From positions 1 through 64,000 of the forward strand of contig NZ_LOWB01000075.1 of assembly GCF_001522865.1 (NCBI RefSeq): 64,000 nucleotides of DNA, in the 5' to 3' direction. Positions 1 to 8,970 of this stretch are shown one piece after another. The translations under genes were made by a program, and so were the position numbers. Within the stretch, counting starts at the first letter, position 1, and each line of letters opens with the position of its first letter. The notes under the pieces are model-generated. The model worked only from the letters and a program-made list of their open reading frames with translations. It had not been told where the DNA came from and made no database searches. This DNA is from Burkholderia sp. TSV86. Lineage in GTDB: Bacteria > Pseudomonadota > Gammaproteobacteria > Burkholderiales > Burkholderiaceae.

Positions 1-183
1 GCTCTGCCAATCCGTTACCGTCTTCGACAGCACGCCGGCCACGTCCACTTCCGTCAGCGGCGCCTGCGCCTTGTCGGCACTGCTCGCGTTCACGCGGATC
101 GCGCCGAACGCACCAAGCCCGGCCGCAACGACGACAAGCACCGCAGCGGCGATCCGCGAATGAGGAGTACGCAAAATAGCCAT
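1..183 (-). CDS. bpeE: RND efflux periplasmic adaptor, N-terminal 61 residues (BpeE/CeoA-like), runs off the left edge
   Basis: Only the first 61 codons are present. They encode a short charged start, a hydrophobic membrane/signal segment (about residues 11-29) and the beginning of a periplasmic region, as expected for the membrane-fusion subunit of a tripartite RND pump. A GGAGA ribosome site precedes the ATG. The identity rests mainly on context: llpE lies 60 bp upstream in the same direction and a CeoR/BpeT-type LysR gene is divergent, which is the known order bpeT / llpE-bpeE-bpeF-oprC. In that system the pump exports trimethoprim, chloramphenicol and fluoroquinolones. The inner-membrane and outer-membrane genes would lie outside the window. 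Confidence 0.75.
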   Translation of the reverse strand, partial: MAILRTPHSRIAAAVLVVVAAGLGAFGAIRVNASSADKAQAPLTEVDVAGVLSKTVTDWQS

Positions 184-243
184 GAAAAAAATCTCCAAGT
201 TGTTCGGTTGGTTGCTCGAATTCGAATGAAACGCCGGCAAACG

Positions 244-1116
244 TCAGCCCGGCACGCCTGCGCCAAAACGGCAGTGGAGAAACCGGGCCGCCTCCTGCAA
301 CGCAGGCGCGTGATCGGCGAGCGCCGCATGCGAGACGTCGCGATAGCGGATTACCTGCGTCAGCACGCCGGCCTCGATCAGACAACTCGCGTACTTCTCC
401 GCCTCGACGTGCAACACGTCGTTTTGCGCGGTTGCAACGAGTGTTGGCGGCAGCCCGGCAAGGCGCGCCGACTCGAGCGGCGCCGCATACGGATGCATCC
501 GCTGCGCGGGCTGCGGCAGATACGCGCGATAGCACGCCGCACATTCCCGCGCAGTAATGTCAGACGATAAGCGCGTTGCATCGGCGAGCCGCGTCATGCT
601 TGGGTCCAGCATCGGCCCAAACAGCGCCTGCGCGGCGATGTGAATTTCGCCGCGATCGCGCGCAATGAATGACAGACAGTTCGCCAAATGGCCGCCCGCG
701 TCGTGCCCGGCGACGGCGATCTTGCGCGGATTGCCGCCGAATGCGCGGGCACGGGCGTCGGCCCAGCGCGCCGCGCAGTACGCATCCTCCGGCGCGGCCG
801 GAAACGGATGGCGCGGCGCAAGCGAGTAATCGACCGATACGACGAGCGCCGGCACCTGCTCGGCGAGGTAGCGCGCGGCACGATCGGCGTCGTCGAGCGA
901 GCCGCGCACGAAACCGCCGCCATGAAAATAAAGCACTACTGGCATTAAGGACTTATCGGGACGCCGGTATAAACGCAAGCTGATGTCCTGCGCATAGCCT
1001 GCGATCACAATCTCCGATACCGCAAGTGCCGGGCGCGCGAGCGTCTTGTCGGCGCTCGCGCGGGCGGGGCTCAGGCGGCGAAAGTCGAATGCGTCCATAG
1101 TGAGCGTGCGCGGCAT
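244..1116 (-). CDS. llpE: LlpE, alpha/beta hydrolase fold-3 (lipase-like) protein of the BpeEF-OprC efflux operon
   Basis: The 290-residue protein has the hormone-sensitive-lipase-type architecture: an HGGGF oxyanion-hole motif at residues 65-69, a VDYSLAPRHPFPAA stretch near 95-108, and a nucleophile elbow at 137-142. The elbow reads GHDAGG, so the position that is normally Ser (GDSAGG) is Asp139. A candidate acid (QND near residue 235) and a His (DVSHAAL near 265) remain. The start is uncertain: ATG at 1116 or at 1098, neither with a clear Shine-Dalgarno. It is the first gene of the efflux operon and divergent from bpeT. Its role in efflux is not established; in B. cenocepacia llpE is reported to be non-essential for the pump. 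Confidence 0.85.
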   Translation of the reverse strand: MPRTLTMDAFDFRRLSPARASADKTLARPALAVSEIVIAGYAQDISLRLYRRPDKSLMPVVLYFHGGGFVRGSLDDADRAARYLAEQVPALVVSVDYSLAPRHPFPAAPEDAYCAARWADARARAFGGNPRKIAVAGHDAGGHLANCLSFIARDRGEIHIAAQALFGPMLDPSMTRLADATRLSSDITARECAACYRAYLPQPAQRMHPYAAPLESARLAGLPPTLVATAQNDVLHVEAEKYASCLIEAGVLTQVIRYRDVSHAALADHAPALQEAARFLHCRFGAGVPG

Positions 1117-1279
1117 CGCGCATCCATTTCAAGATGGATCGCATTCTCGGTCCGGCAAACATCCGGATAAATGCCTATAATCCGGCAACACAATTCACTT
1201 CCCTTGAACAATTGTTGGCTGCGTCACTCGCATGGTGTCGCGGCCTTTGGTCGTTAGGGGGTCAATCGCGGAGGTAGTG
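1117..1279. promoter_or_regulatory. Divergent llpE/bpeT control region
   Basis: This 163-bp gap must hold both divergent promoters. A TATAAT sequence at 1176-1181 is a good -10 for bpeT. An inverted repeat ATCCAT-N6-ATGGAT lies at 1122-1139 next to the llpE start, and the octamer TCCGGCAA occurs twice (1151 and 1181). These are candidate LysR-type binding elements; which one BpeT uses cannot be read from the sequence. Confidence 0.5.
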
Positions 1280-2284
1280 ATGGATCGGCTGCAGGCCATG
1301 CAGGTATTTACGCGCGTCGTCGATACGAACAGCTTCACCAAGGCAGCCGAGACGCTCGGGCTGCCGCGCGCGTCGGTGACAACGATCATCCAGAATCTGG
1401 AATCCTTCCTGGGCGTGCGGCTGATGCACCGCACGACGCGCCGCCTGTCGCTTACGCCCGACGGCGCCGCTTATTACGAGCGCTGCGTGCGCATTCTCGC
1501 GGATGTCGAGGAGACCGAAGCAAGTTTTCAGGTCAACAACCGTAAGCCGCACGGCAAACTGCGAGTCGATATGCCCGGCTCGATCGGACGCCTGATCGTG
1601 ATCCCCGCGCTGTGCGAATTCCACACGCGCTACCCGGATATCGACCTGCAACTGGGGCTTACCGACAGGCCCGTCGATCTTCTGCAGGAGGGAGTGGATT
1701 GCGTGATCCGCGTCGGCGCGCTGCAGGATTCGTCGCTCGTCGCACGGCGCGTCGGGCTGTTCGAGGGAACGACGGTCGCGTCGCCCGAGTATCTCGAGAA
1801 GTATGGCGAGCCGCGCACCATCGACGAACTTGCCGGACACAAAGCCGTCAACTATTTTTCGAGCCGCACCGGGCGCAACATCGATTGGGCGTTCCTGATC
1901 GACGGCAAGGAAGTTGAGGTGAAGATGAACGGGCTCGTGTCGGTCAACGACGCGGACGCTTACGTGACCTGCGGCGTCGAGGGCTTCGGGCTGATTCAGC
2001 CACCGCTCTTCATGGTGCTGCCGCAGTTGCGCGACGGCACGCTGAAGGAGGTGCTGACCGGCTACCGGCCGCTGCCGATGCCGATCTCGGTCGTCTATCC
2101 TCACAGCCGTCATCTGTCACCGAAGGTGCGCGTATTCGTCGACTGGGTCGCCGAGATCTTCGATCGCTGCCCGTTGTTGAGCGGACGCAAGGGGCTCGAT
2201 GCCGCTTGCAGCAAGCGCACGTTCGAGGAAGCCGAGCGCGCGCCGTCTCTCGATACGCCGGTGCTGAACGAGTGGGTGGCGTGA
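1280..2284 (+). CDS. bpeT: LysR-type transcriptional regulator BpeT/CeoR of the efflux operon
   Basis: A 334-residue LysR regulator: winged HTH in residues 1-60 (start MDRLQAMQVFTRVVDTNSF, then the recognition region around PRASVTTIIQNLE) followed by a LysR substrate-binding domain. The ATG at 1280 is preceded by GGAGG at good spacing; an upstream in-frame ATG at 1232 lacks one. Divergence from llpE-bpeE is the arrangement of bpeT in B. pseudomallei and ceoR in B. cenocepacia, where the regulator activates the pump operon. C-terminal changes in BpeT are known to raise efflux; the C-terminal tail here is intact and extends about 30 residues past the usual LysR end. Confidence 0.85.
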   Translation: MDRLQAMQVFTRVVDTNSFTKAAETLGLPRASVTTIIQNLESFLGVRLMHRTTRRLSLTPDGAAYYERCVRILADVEETEASFQVNNRKPHGKLRVDMPGSIGRLIVIPALCEFHTRYPDIDLQLGLTDRPVDLLQEGVDCVIRVGALQDSSLVARRVGLFEGTTVASPEYLEKYGEPRTIDELAGHKAVNYFSSRTGRNIDWAFLIDGKEVEVKMNGLVSVNDADAYVTCGVEGFGLIQPPLFMVLPQLRDGTLKEVLTGYRPLPMPISVVYPHSRHLSPKVRVFVDWVAEIFDRCPLLSGRKGLDAACSKRTFEEAERAPSLDTPVLNEWVA

Positions 2285-2812
2285 ATCGCACAGACATAAT
2301 GCGAACGTGCCGGCAGGCAGGCGTTCGAGCGCGCGGCGGGTGGCGTGTGGAGAACGGCCTGCGGTGATGACCATCATGACGACAGCACAGCATTCGGCGC
2401 GCGACGCGCGCAAAACAATCGAGTTGCGTGCGCACATGCCGGTGCATGCGCGAAGCGGGGCTGCCGTGTGCTGCCCCTTCGGCATATCCATCGGGCGCGG
2501 CCGCCGCGCAAGCGCTTGCGCGTGCCGCCGATCGAGCGGCTTGATTGAGCGGCTAACCGAGTAGCTGACTGAGCGACAGCCCCCTCGCGTGCGCCGCGAG
2601 AGCCGCGGTGACGGCTAAAACGTGACGGTCTGCACCGGCGCACGCCTCTCGCAGCCGTACCCCTACCACCGCCAACGGCATCGATTGTTCGATTCTCGCG
2701 ACAAATCAATTCGCGACAATGCCATTTATCACTCACGCAACTAGTCCTAAATTACAACCTGTCGCGCACCGCACCATTTCGAACGTGCGCATCGAATCGA
2801 CAGGAGTTGCAC
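2285..2812. other. 528-bp intergenic region, no gene seen
   Basis: No reading frame here has a ribosome site or protein-like composition; the open frames are arginine-rich shadows of GC-rich DNA. The right end (about 2690-2780) becomes more AT-rich and should contain the promoter of the DUF4148 gene. Confidence 0.5.
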
Positions 2813-3115
2813 ATGAAACGCAGCAGTCTGCTTGCCATCGCCGCGGTCGCGCTTGCCGCCACCGCGCCGGCCTTCGCCACCGATAACGTTACCGGCCACG
2901 CAGGCGATTACATCAATGCGTCGCGCGACGAACCAGGCCCGCGCACACGCGCCGACGTGCAAGCCGAACTCGAGCGCGCACAGCGCGACGGCACACTGGC
3001 CGCGCTACGCAAATCGATGTCATACGCGCCTCCCGGCGCGCCCGGCATCGAACTCGCGCAACGCGCATACCGGCCTGATCCGAACGCTAATCAGCTTGCC
3101 GGCGCAGGCCGGTAA
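2813..3115 (+). CDS. DUF4148 domain small secreted protein
   Basis: The 100-residue product has a clear signal peptide (KR, then a hydrophobic Ala/Leu core, cleavage near AFA-TD, about residue 22). It is followed by a short Arg/Glu-rich helix with TRADVQAELERAQRDG, the hallmark of DUF4148 proteins, which are very common in Burkholderia and related genera. The ATG at 2813 has AGGAG six bases upstream; the TTG at 2807 is disfavoured. Function unknown; periplasmic location inferred. Single-gene unit followed by a strong hairpin. Confidence 0.85.
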   Translation: MKRSSLLAIAAVALAATAPAFATDNVTGHAGDYINASRDEPGPRTRADVQAELERAQRDGTLAALRKSMSYAPPGAPGIELAQRAYRPDPNANQLAGAGR

Positions 3116-3123
3116 ACGCATGA

Positions 3124-3151
3124 CGCCGCGCATCGAAACCGATGCGCGGCG
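3124..3151. terminator. Perfect 12-bp stem hairpin after the DUF4148 gene
   Basis: CGCCGCGCATCG and its exact complement are separated by the four bases AAAC. There is no T-run on either side, so it is either a terminator of the U-tract-less kind or an RNA-stabilising hairpin. Confidence 0.6.
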
Positions 3152-3320
3152 CCATGTCCATCAGATACCGTTCACTGCATTGGCCAGCGTCAGATCACGA
3201 TCATGAACGAACCGATTCCGTCGCCACTCGATCATTGGGACGACAACACGCCCATCTGGAAACCGTTCCGCTCAAGCGCACCCGCCGCTGATCAGCGCGC
3301 ATCGATGCGCGCGGCAAGCG

Positions 3321-4382
3321 TCAACGGGCCGGCACGCCGTTCTTCCAGTCGCCCCAGTGCTTGACAATATCCTGCACGAGCGGATTGCCCGCGAGATACA
3401 AGTTCTGCGTGGCGAGCGTGAAGCCGCCCTGATCCGCGTAATTCAATAGATTGTCGACGTCTGTCTGCCCCGGATATGGGCGGTCGAAATCCGAGCCGGT
3501 GCGCAACACCGCGACGCGCGACGTGTCGACACGGCCCACGCTCTCCGCGCGCTTGAGCGCCTCGAACGACGAGTTGTCCTCCTGCGCCGTCATGCAGTAC
3601 GCACCCTTGTTGTCGGTGAGGATCTTCGCCCACTGTTCGGCGCGCTCGCCGAGCCTCGTGCCGGAGAACCACGTGTTGCCGGATAGCGTGTCGCAACGCG
3701 TCACCATGGGCACCTGATTCGCAGGCGCGTAGTTAAATTTCGCGCGCGCCGCTTGCGCTTGCGCGCTGTCCGCGAGCACCGCATTGCGCGACAACGCATA
3801 AGCGGCATCCGTCAGCTTGCCGTTCAGTTGGAACACTTCGGTGCGATAGTCGAGCGGCGGCTTGTCGTTCGGGCTCTTCGTGTTGATGCCGAGATAGCCG
3901 CTGTTCCAGGTCGACGGAATATCGCGCGCATCGATTTCCCACTGCAAGCCGAAATCGACCAGATATCTCGACCATGCGGCAGTGCCGAGCGTGCCTTGCT
4001 TCGGATTCACGCCTGCAATGCCCGAGATCAGGAAGTACGTCTTGCGCAAATCGAAGCGGTTCGAGAACGTCAGTGCCATGATCGTCGACGCGGCGTTCGC
4101 GTAACCCATGCCCGTCGTGACGACGCACACGTCGTCCTTGTTGCAATGGACAGCCGGATAGTCCGGCGACAAACCGGCCACCTTGATGTCCTTCCACGGC
4201 CCAAGCTTGTCGAGCCAAGCCTGCCCTTCAGGGCCGAACATCGTGACGATCATCACCTTCACCGGATAGCCGTGCGCGCGGGCATCGGCTGACGCGTCGT
4301 CGCTATCGTGCGCGATGGACGGCGCCGTCGCGCACGCAGCGAGCGAGAAGACAGCTGCGGAAAGTATCGAGCGAGTCAACAT
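3321..4382 (-). CDS. Purine nucleoside permease (NUP family), periplasmic
   Basis: A 353-residue protein starting MLTRSILSAAVFSLAACA, a lipoprotein-like signal (lipobox about LAAC at residues 14-17). The body matches the NUP family (VKVMIVTMFGPEGQAW, TGMGYANAAST, YFLISGIAGVNPKQGT, DFDRPYPGQ), which is related to nucleoside phosphorylases and was named from Candida nucleoside permease. Bacterial members are probably periplasmic nucleoside-binding or hydrolysing proteins. The start is chosen at the ATG with AAGGAA upstream; the open frame continues far upstream without a better site. No transporter partner is adjacent. Confidence 0.8.
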   Translation of the reverse strand: MLTRSILSAAVFSLAACATAPSIAHDSDDASADARAHGYPVKVMIVTMFGPEGQAWLDKLGPWKDIKVAGLSPDYPAVHCNKDDVCVVTTGMGYANAASTIMALTFSNRFDLRKTYFLISGIAGVNPKQGTLGTAAWSRYLVDFGLQWEIDARDIPSTWNSGYLGINTKSPNDKPPLDYRTEVFQLNGKLTDAAYALSRNAVLADSAQAQAARAKFNYAPANQVPMVTRCDTLSGNTWFSGTRLGERAEQWAKILTDNKGAYCMTAQEDNSSFEALKRAESVGRVDTSRVAVLRTGSDFDRPYPGQTDVDNLLNYADQGGFTLATQNLYLAGNPLVQDIVKHWGDWKNGVPAR

Positions 4383-4617
4383 GAACGTTCCTTGATTTGA
4401 GTAAGTTGGATAAGAACGGAGTTCGGCAACTGCGTGCGCAGTATAGGGCTTCAATATCGATGCGTGAACGGCGCAGGGCAGTGCCGGGGGCCCGGGCTCG
4501 CCACGAGGAGCCGGTACGATGGCGTCTTGCCGGTGGAATCCGGGCGCCCGCGCGCGCGGCTCACGCGCACGTGCCGGCCCGCACGTGCCAGTGCCCACGC
4601 CGGTTAGGCAAACGGCA

Positions 4618-5685
4618 TCACTGCACGTCAACGCATGCCGGCCCGTCGATCATCTCGCCGATCACCACGGCGCGATCGAAACCGTCGTCGTGAAAACATG
4701 CGAGCACGTCGTCGACCGATTCCGGTGCACACGCAACGAGCAAGCCGCCCGAGGTCTGCGGATCGGTAAGCAGCACCTGCGCGACAGCGGGCAAGCCGGC
4801 GCCGAGCCCGACGTCGCGGCCATAGGCTGCCCAATTGCGTCCGGACGCGCCCGTGAACATACCAGCCGCCGCGAACCGTTCGACGCCCGCCAGCCACGGC
4901 AGCGCGCCGTAACGCACGCGCGCGGTCAACCCCGCGCCGCGTGCGAGTTCGAGCGCATGGCCAAGCAGGCCGAAGCCCGTCACGTCGGTCAGCGCATGCA
5001 CGCCCGGCAGGGCGGCGAGCGCCGTGCCGGGGCGGTTGAGCTTCGTCGTCGCGGCGATCATCTGCGCGTAGCCGTCGGCGTCGAGCTGGTCTTTTTTCAG
5101 CGCGGCCGACAGCACGCCGACGCCCAGCGGTTTGCCGAGCACGAGCACGTCGCCCGCGCGCGCGGCCGCGTTGCGCTTCACGCGCTGCGGATGCACGATG
5201 CCGAGCGCCGCGAGCCCGTAGATCGGCTCAACCGAATCGATCGAGTGCCCGCCCGCGATCGGAATACCCGCTTGCGCGCACACCGCCTCGCCGCCCTTCA
5301 ACACTTCGGCGATCGTCTCGTGCGGCAGCACGTTGATCGGCATGCCAACGAGCGCGAGCGCGAGAATCGGCTTGCCGCCCATCGCATAAACGTCGGACAG
5401 CGCATTGGTGGCGGCGATCCGGCCAAAATCGAACGGATCGTCAACGATCGGCATGAAAAAATCGGTCGTCGCAACAATTGCCTGCTCGTCGTTCAAGCGA
5501 TAGACGGCCGCGTCGTCGGACGTCTCGATGCCGACGAGCAGATCGGGAAACAACGCGGGCGCGGTATTGCGCTTGAGCAATTCGGACAGCACGCCGGGCG
5601 CGATCTTGCAGCCGCAGCCGCCGCCGTGAGAAAGGCTCGTGAGGCGCGGCGCGGCGGCCGCATCGGATCGGTTGGAATCGGTCAT
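4618..5685 (-). CDS. selD: Selenide, water dikinase SelD
   Basis: The 355-residue protein has the SelD N-terminal signature LTSLSHGGGCGCKI. Cys24 and Lys27 correspond to the catalytic Cys17 and Lys20 of E. coli SelD. It then has the PurM-like ATP-binding fold (VGIETSDDAAVY, TTDFFMPIVDDPFDFGRIAA, GGHSIDS, DVTGFGLLGH). It makes selenophosphate from selenide and ATP for selenocysteine or 2-selenouridine synthesis. SelA, SelB or the tRNA selenouridine synthase are not in the window. It stands alone, with about 235 bp of unassigned DNA on its 3' side. Confidence 0.95.
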   Translation of the reverse strand: MTDSNRSDAAAAPRLTSLSHGGGCGCKIAPGVLSELLKRNTAPALFPDLLVGIETSDDAAVYRLNDEQAIVATTDFFMPIVDDPFDFGRIAATNALSDVYAMGGKPILALALVGMPINVLPHETIAEVLKGGEAVCAQAGIPIAGGHSIDSVEPIYGLAALGIVHPQRVKRNAAARAGDVLVLGKPLGVGVLSAALKKDQLDADGYAQMIAATTKLNRPGTALAALPGVHALTDVTGFGLLGHALELARGAGLTARVRYGALPWLAGVERFAAAGMFTGASGRNWAAYGRDVGLGAGLPAVAQVLLTDPQTSGGLLVACAPESVDDVLACFHDDGFDRAVVIGEMIDGPACVDVQ

Positions 5686-5826
5686 CGCAGGATTGGGAGA
5701 CGGGCGAAGCGCTCTATTATCGGCAATTTGGCGTCGGCCGTCTCGGCGCGCATTGGCACGCGATCGCGCCGGGCCGATCGCGGCGCCCCGCCCGCACGCG
5801 ACAGCAAGCCGCGCGGCCCGCGACGC

Positions 5827-7365
5827 TCAAGCCGCCGTGCACCCACGCCCAAGCACCGTCTCGTCGATCGCATACGACAGCATATCGAACGCCCGCGCGA
5901 TCTCGTCCTCCGGCACGCACGCATAGCCGAGCAACAATCCGGCAGCCGCGCGCCGCGCATTCGCGTAATAGCCTGACAGCGCGCGCACAACGATGTCGCG
6001 CTCGAGCGCCGCGCGCGCGAGCGCGCGATCGTCGGCGCCGTCGGGCAGACGCATCACGAGATGCAGCCCGGCGTCGCCGCCCACCGCGGGCAGCTCGTCG
6101 CCGTAGCGGCGCGCGAGCGCGTCGAGCAACGTTTGCCTGCGTTGCCCGTACAGCGTGCGCATCTTGCGGATATGCGAGACGAAATGGCCTTCGGCGATGA
6201 ATTCGGCAAGCACCGCCTGTTGCAAAAGCTGCCCTTCGCGATACAGCTCGGCGCTCGCGGTGGCAAAACTTTCCGCGAGCGGCTCCGGCACCACCAGATA
6301 GCCCACCCGCAGCCCCGGAAACAGGGTCTTGCTGAAGCTGCCGACGTAAATCACCTGCCCCGCCGTATCGAGCCCTTGCAGCGACGCGAGCGGGCGGCTG
6401 CCATACCGGAATTCGCTGTCGTAATCGTCCTCGATGATCCATGCGCGATGCTGGCGCGCGTACTCGAGCAGCATTCGCCGCCGCGCGAGGCTCATCACCA
6501 TCCCGAGCGGATACTGATGCGACGGCGTGACGAGCATCAGCTTCGGCGGCGTGGCGAAATCGTCGGCCGAGGGCGCGATGCCTTCGTCGTCGACAGGAAT
6601 CGGCCGCGTGGTCAGCCCCGATACGTGCAACACGCTGCGCACGCCCCAGTAGCACGGGTCCTCGGTCCAGACCGCGTCGCCCGGATCTGTCAACAAGCGC
6701 GCCGCGAGATCGATCGACTGATGGATGCCGGTTGTCACGATGATCTGCACGGGCGTGCAGCGCACCGAGCGCGACGTGCGCAAATAGTCGGCCAGCGCCT
6801 CGCGCAGCGCCGGCAGGCCGCCGCCCGGCGCGTAGGTCAGCAACTCGGGATGCAAACGCCGCCAATACTTGTTGTGCAGCCGGGTCCAAACGCGCGCCGG
6901 GAAGCGCGAGACGTCCGGCACGCCTGGCATGAACGCGCCGCCCTGCCGCTTCGACACGCCCGCGCCGCCGACGAGCCGCGCACCGCGCGCGGACAGCGAA
7001 CGGGCGAATCCCGCCCCGCCGGTCTCGGCCCCGGCGGCGGCCGCGCCGGCCATGCCGGCAACGCCGGTCAGCGGCTCGCCGACGATCTCGTCGGGCGCGC
7101 TGTCCGCGACGAACGTGCCGCGCCCCGTCGCCGACGTCACGTAGCCTTCGAGCACAAGCTGCTCGTAGACTTGCGTGACGGTGTTGCGCGCAATCCCGAG
7201 TTCGGTCGCGAGCAGCCGCGACGACGGCATGCGCGCGCCCGCCGGCAGTTCGCGGGTCAGGATTGCCTGCTGCAGCAGCCGGTGCAGTTGCCGATAAATC
7301 GGCGGCTGCGCAGTGCCGCGCACGAGACGCTGCGCGAGCCAGTCCGTCAGCACGCTCACCCGCAT
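5827..7365 (-). CDS. gabR: MocR/GabR-type PLP-dependent transcriptional regulator of GABA catabolism
   Basis: 512 residues. The N-terminal GntR winged helix (about residues 12-80, PPIYRQLHRLLQQAIL, then SRLLATELGIARNTVTQVYEQL) is fused to an aminotransferase-I-like domain. The PLP-lysine motif is in YVGSFSKTLFPGLRVGYL. Start at 7365 because AAAGGAG lies just upstream; the frame stays open further. It is divergent from gabT-gabD, so it is very likely the GABA-responsive activator of that pair, as GabR is for gabTD in Bacillus. A Gly/Ala-rich linker joins the two domains. Confidence 0.85.
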   Translation of the reverse strand: MRVSVLTDWLAQRLVRGTAQPPIYRQLHRLLQQAILTRELPAGARMPSSRLLATELGIARNTVTQVYEQLVLEGYVTSATGRGTFVADSAPDEIVGEPLTGVAGMAGAAAAGAETGGAGFARSLSARGARLVGGAGVSKRQGGAFMPGVPDVSRFPARVWTRLHNKYWRRLHPELLTYAPGGGLPALREALADYLRTSRSVRCTPVQIIVTTGIHQSIDLAARLLTDPGDAVWTEDPCYWGVRSVLHVSGLTTRPIPVDDEGIAPSADDFATPPKLMLVTPSHQYPLGMVMSLARRRMLLEYARQHRAWIIEDDYDSEFRYGSRPLASLQGLDTAGQVIYVGSFSKTLFPGLRVGYLVVPEPLAESFATASAELYREGQLLQQAVLAEFIAEGHFVSHIRKMRTLYGQRRQTLLDALARRYGDELPAVGGDAGLHLVMRLPDGADDRALARAALERDIVVRALSGYYANARRAAAGLLLGYACVPEDEIARAFDMLSYAIDETVLGRGCTAA

Positions 7366-7366
7366 A

Positions 7367-7426
7367 ATTGGCTCCTTTAAATTTATCAAAATGGCTCTAA
7401 TTTGCAGAGCCAAATTTGATTATAGT
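7367..7426. promoter_or_regulatory. gabR/gabT divergent operator with dyad TGGCTCT-N7-AGAGCCA
   Basis: The dyad occupies 7392-7412 and a further GGCTCC half-site lies at 7370-7375, in the same orientation as the left arm and 23 bp away. MocR regulators typically bind a direct repeat plus an inverted copy, so three related half-sites fit. A TATAGT at 7421-7426 could be the gabT -10; there is no good -35, consistent with activator dependence. Confidence 0.55.
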
Positions 7427-7507
7427 CACTTCAACGCGCACGCCGGCAAGACGTGCCAGCCGTCGGCCGTCGCCGGCGGCGTATTCCAGTCACCAGGAGA
7501 GACAACC

Positions 7508-8791
7508 GTGAAAAATGCCGAACTGCATGCCCGCAAGAACGCCGCGACGCCGCGCGGCGTCGGCGTGATGTGCGATTTTTACGCCGCGCGCGCCGAAAAC
7601 GCCGAGCTGTGGGACGTCGAGGGCCGCCGCTTCATCGATTTCGCCGCGGGCATCGCCGTGCTGAACACGGGCCACCGCCATCCGAAGATCGTGAAGGCGA
7701 TCGCCGAGCAGCTCGAGCAGTTCACGCACACCGCGTACCAGATCGTCCCATACGCGTCGTATGTGGAGCTTGCCGAGAAGATCAACGCACGCGCGCCGAT
7801 TGCGCAGCCGAAAAAAACAGCGTTCTTCACGACAGGCGCCGAAGCCGTCGAAAACGCCGTGAAGATCGCCCGCGCACATACCGGCCGGCCGGGCGTGATC
7901 GCGTTCGCAGGCGGCTTCCACGGCCGCACGATGATGGGCATGGCGTTGACGGGCAAGGTCGCGCCGTACAAGCTCGGCTTCGGCCCGTTCCCGGGCGACG
8001 TGTTCCACGCGCCGTACCCGAACGCGCTGCGCGGCGTGACCACCGCCGATTCGCTCGCCGCGCTCGACACGCTGTTCAAGGCCGACATCGATCCGAAACG
8101 CGTCGCTGCCATCATCTTCGAGCCGGTGCAGGGCGAAGGCGGCTTCAATCCGGCGCCCGCCGATTTCGTGCGCGCGCTGCGTAAGCTGTGCGACACGCAC
8201 GGTATCCTGCTGATCGCCGACGAAGTGCAAACGGGCTTTGCGCGCACCGGCAAGCTGTTCGCGATGGAGCACTACGACGTCTCTGTCGATCTGCTGACGA
8301 TCGCGAAAAGCTTGGCCGGCGGGATGCCGCTGTCGGGCGTGGTCGGCCGCGCGGACGTGATGGACGCGGCGGCGCCGGGCGGCCTCGGCGGCACCTACGC
8401 GGGCAATCCGCTCGCGATCGCGGCCGCGCATGCGGTGCTCGATGTGATCGACGGCGAAAAGCTCACCGAGCGCGCGGGCGTGCTAGGCGACAGGCTGAAG
8501 GCAAAGCTCGCCGCGCTGTCGGCCGAAGTCCCGCAGATCGCCGACGTGCGCGGCCCGGGCGCGATGGTCGCGGCGGAGTTCGCCAATCCGGATACGCGCG
8601 CTCCGGACGCCGCGTTCGCCAAGCGCGTGCAGACGCTCGCGCTCGAGCGCGGCCTGCTGCTGCTGATCTGCGGTGTCGATTCAAACGTGATACGGTTCCT
8701 GTTCCCGCTCACCATCCCGGATGCCGTGTTCGACGAAGCGCTCGGCATTCTCGAGAGCGTGCTGAAGGAAACGGTGGGCGTGCCCGCCTGA
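7508..8791 (+). CDS. gabT: 4-aminobutyrate--2-oxoglutarate transaminase
   Basis: A class III aminotransferase of 427 residues, the usual GabT length. It has the FFTTGAEAVENAVKIAR phosphate-binding region, the GGFHGRT motif, EPVQGEGGF, the DEVQTGFARTG motif with the PLP-contacting Asp, and the Schiff-base Lys in LLTIAKSLAGGMPLSG. It converts GABA to succinate semialdehyde. The start is the GTG at 7508, preceded by AGGAGAG; the frame is open farther upstream without a ribosome site. gabD follows 179 bp downstream in the same direction, so they form a pathway pair. Confidence 0.95.
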   Translation: MKNAELHARKNAATPRGVGVMCDFYAARAENAELWDVEGRRFIDFAAGIAVLNTGHRHPKIVKAIAEQLEQFTHTAYQIVPYASYVELAEKINARAPIAQPKKTAFFTTGAEAVENAVKIARAHTGRPGVIAFAGGFHGRTMMGMALTGKVAPYKLGFGPFPGDVFHAPYPNALRGVTTADSLAALDTLFKADIDPKRVAAIIFEPVQGEGGFNPAPADFVRALRKLCDTHGILLIADEVQTGFARTGKLFAMEHYDVSVDLLTIAKSLAGGMPLSGVVGRADVMDAAAPGGLGGTYAGNPLAIAAAHAVLDVIDGEKLTERAGVLGDRLKAKLAALSAEVPQIADVRGPGAMVAAEFANPDTRAPDAAFAKRVQTLALERGLLLLICGVDSNVIRFLFPLTIPDAVFDEALGILESVLKETVGVPA

Positions 8792-8970
8792 GTTTTCCGC
8801 GCCGCGCACAACGGGCGGCGCGCTGCGCGCCGCGGCAACCCGGCTGCCGATGCCGCAGCGGCGCTTTCGCGCAGACGCTGCCCTGAAACCGCCGCCTGCG
8901 CGCCGCGCCTGGCCCCGCCGCGCATGTTGCGTGCGGCGGCGCCCGTTTTTTCGAATATGGTCGACATACG
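8792..8970 (+). other. gabT-gabD spacer with hairpin
   Basis: The spacer is very GC-rich and contains a GCGGCGC-TGC-GCGCCGC hairpin (8817-8833) and a second imperfect stem after it. There is no T-run. It may set unequal mRNA levels of the two genes rather than fully terminate. Confidence 0.4.

Noticed and set aside
2307-2564. Short frames in the 2.3-2.8 kb gap
   Set aside because: All are Arg/Cys-rich without ribosome sites; treated as noncoding.
3203-3364. 54-codon plus-strand frame starting MNEPIPSPLDHWDDNTPIWKPF
   Set aside because: The first 24 residues look protein-like, but there is no ribosome site and the rest is antisense shadow of the nucleoside permease 3' end; kept out as too weak.
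4519-5976. Very long plus-strand open frame opposite selD
   Set aside because: Arg/His/Ala-rich antisense shadow of selD and the MocR gene; no ribosome site, no domain.
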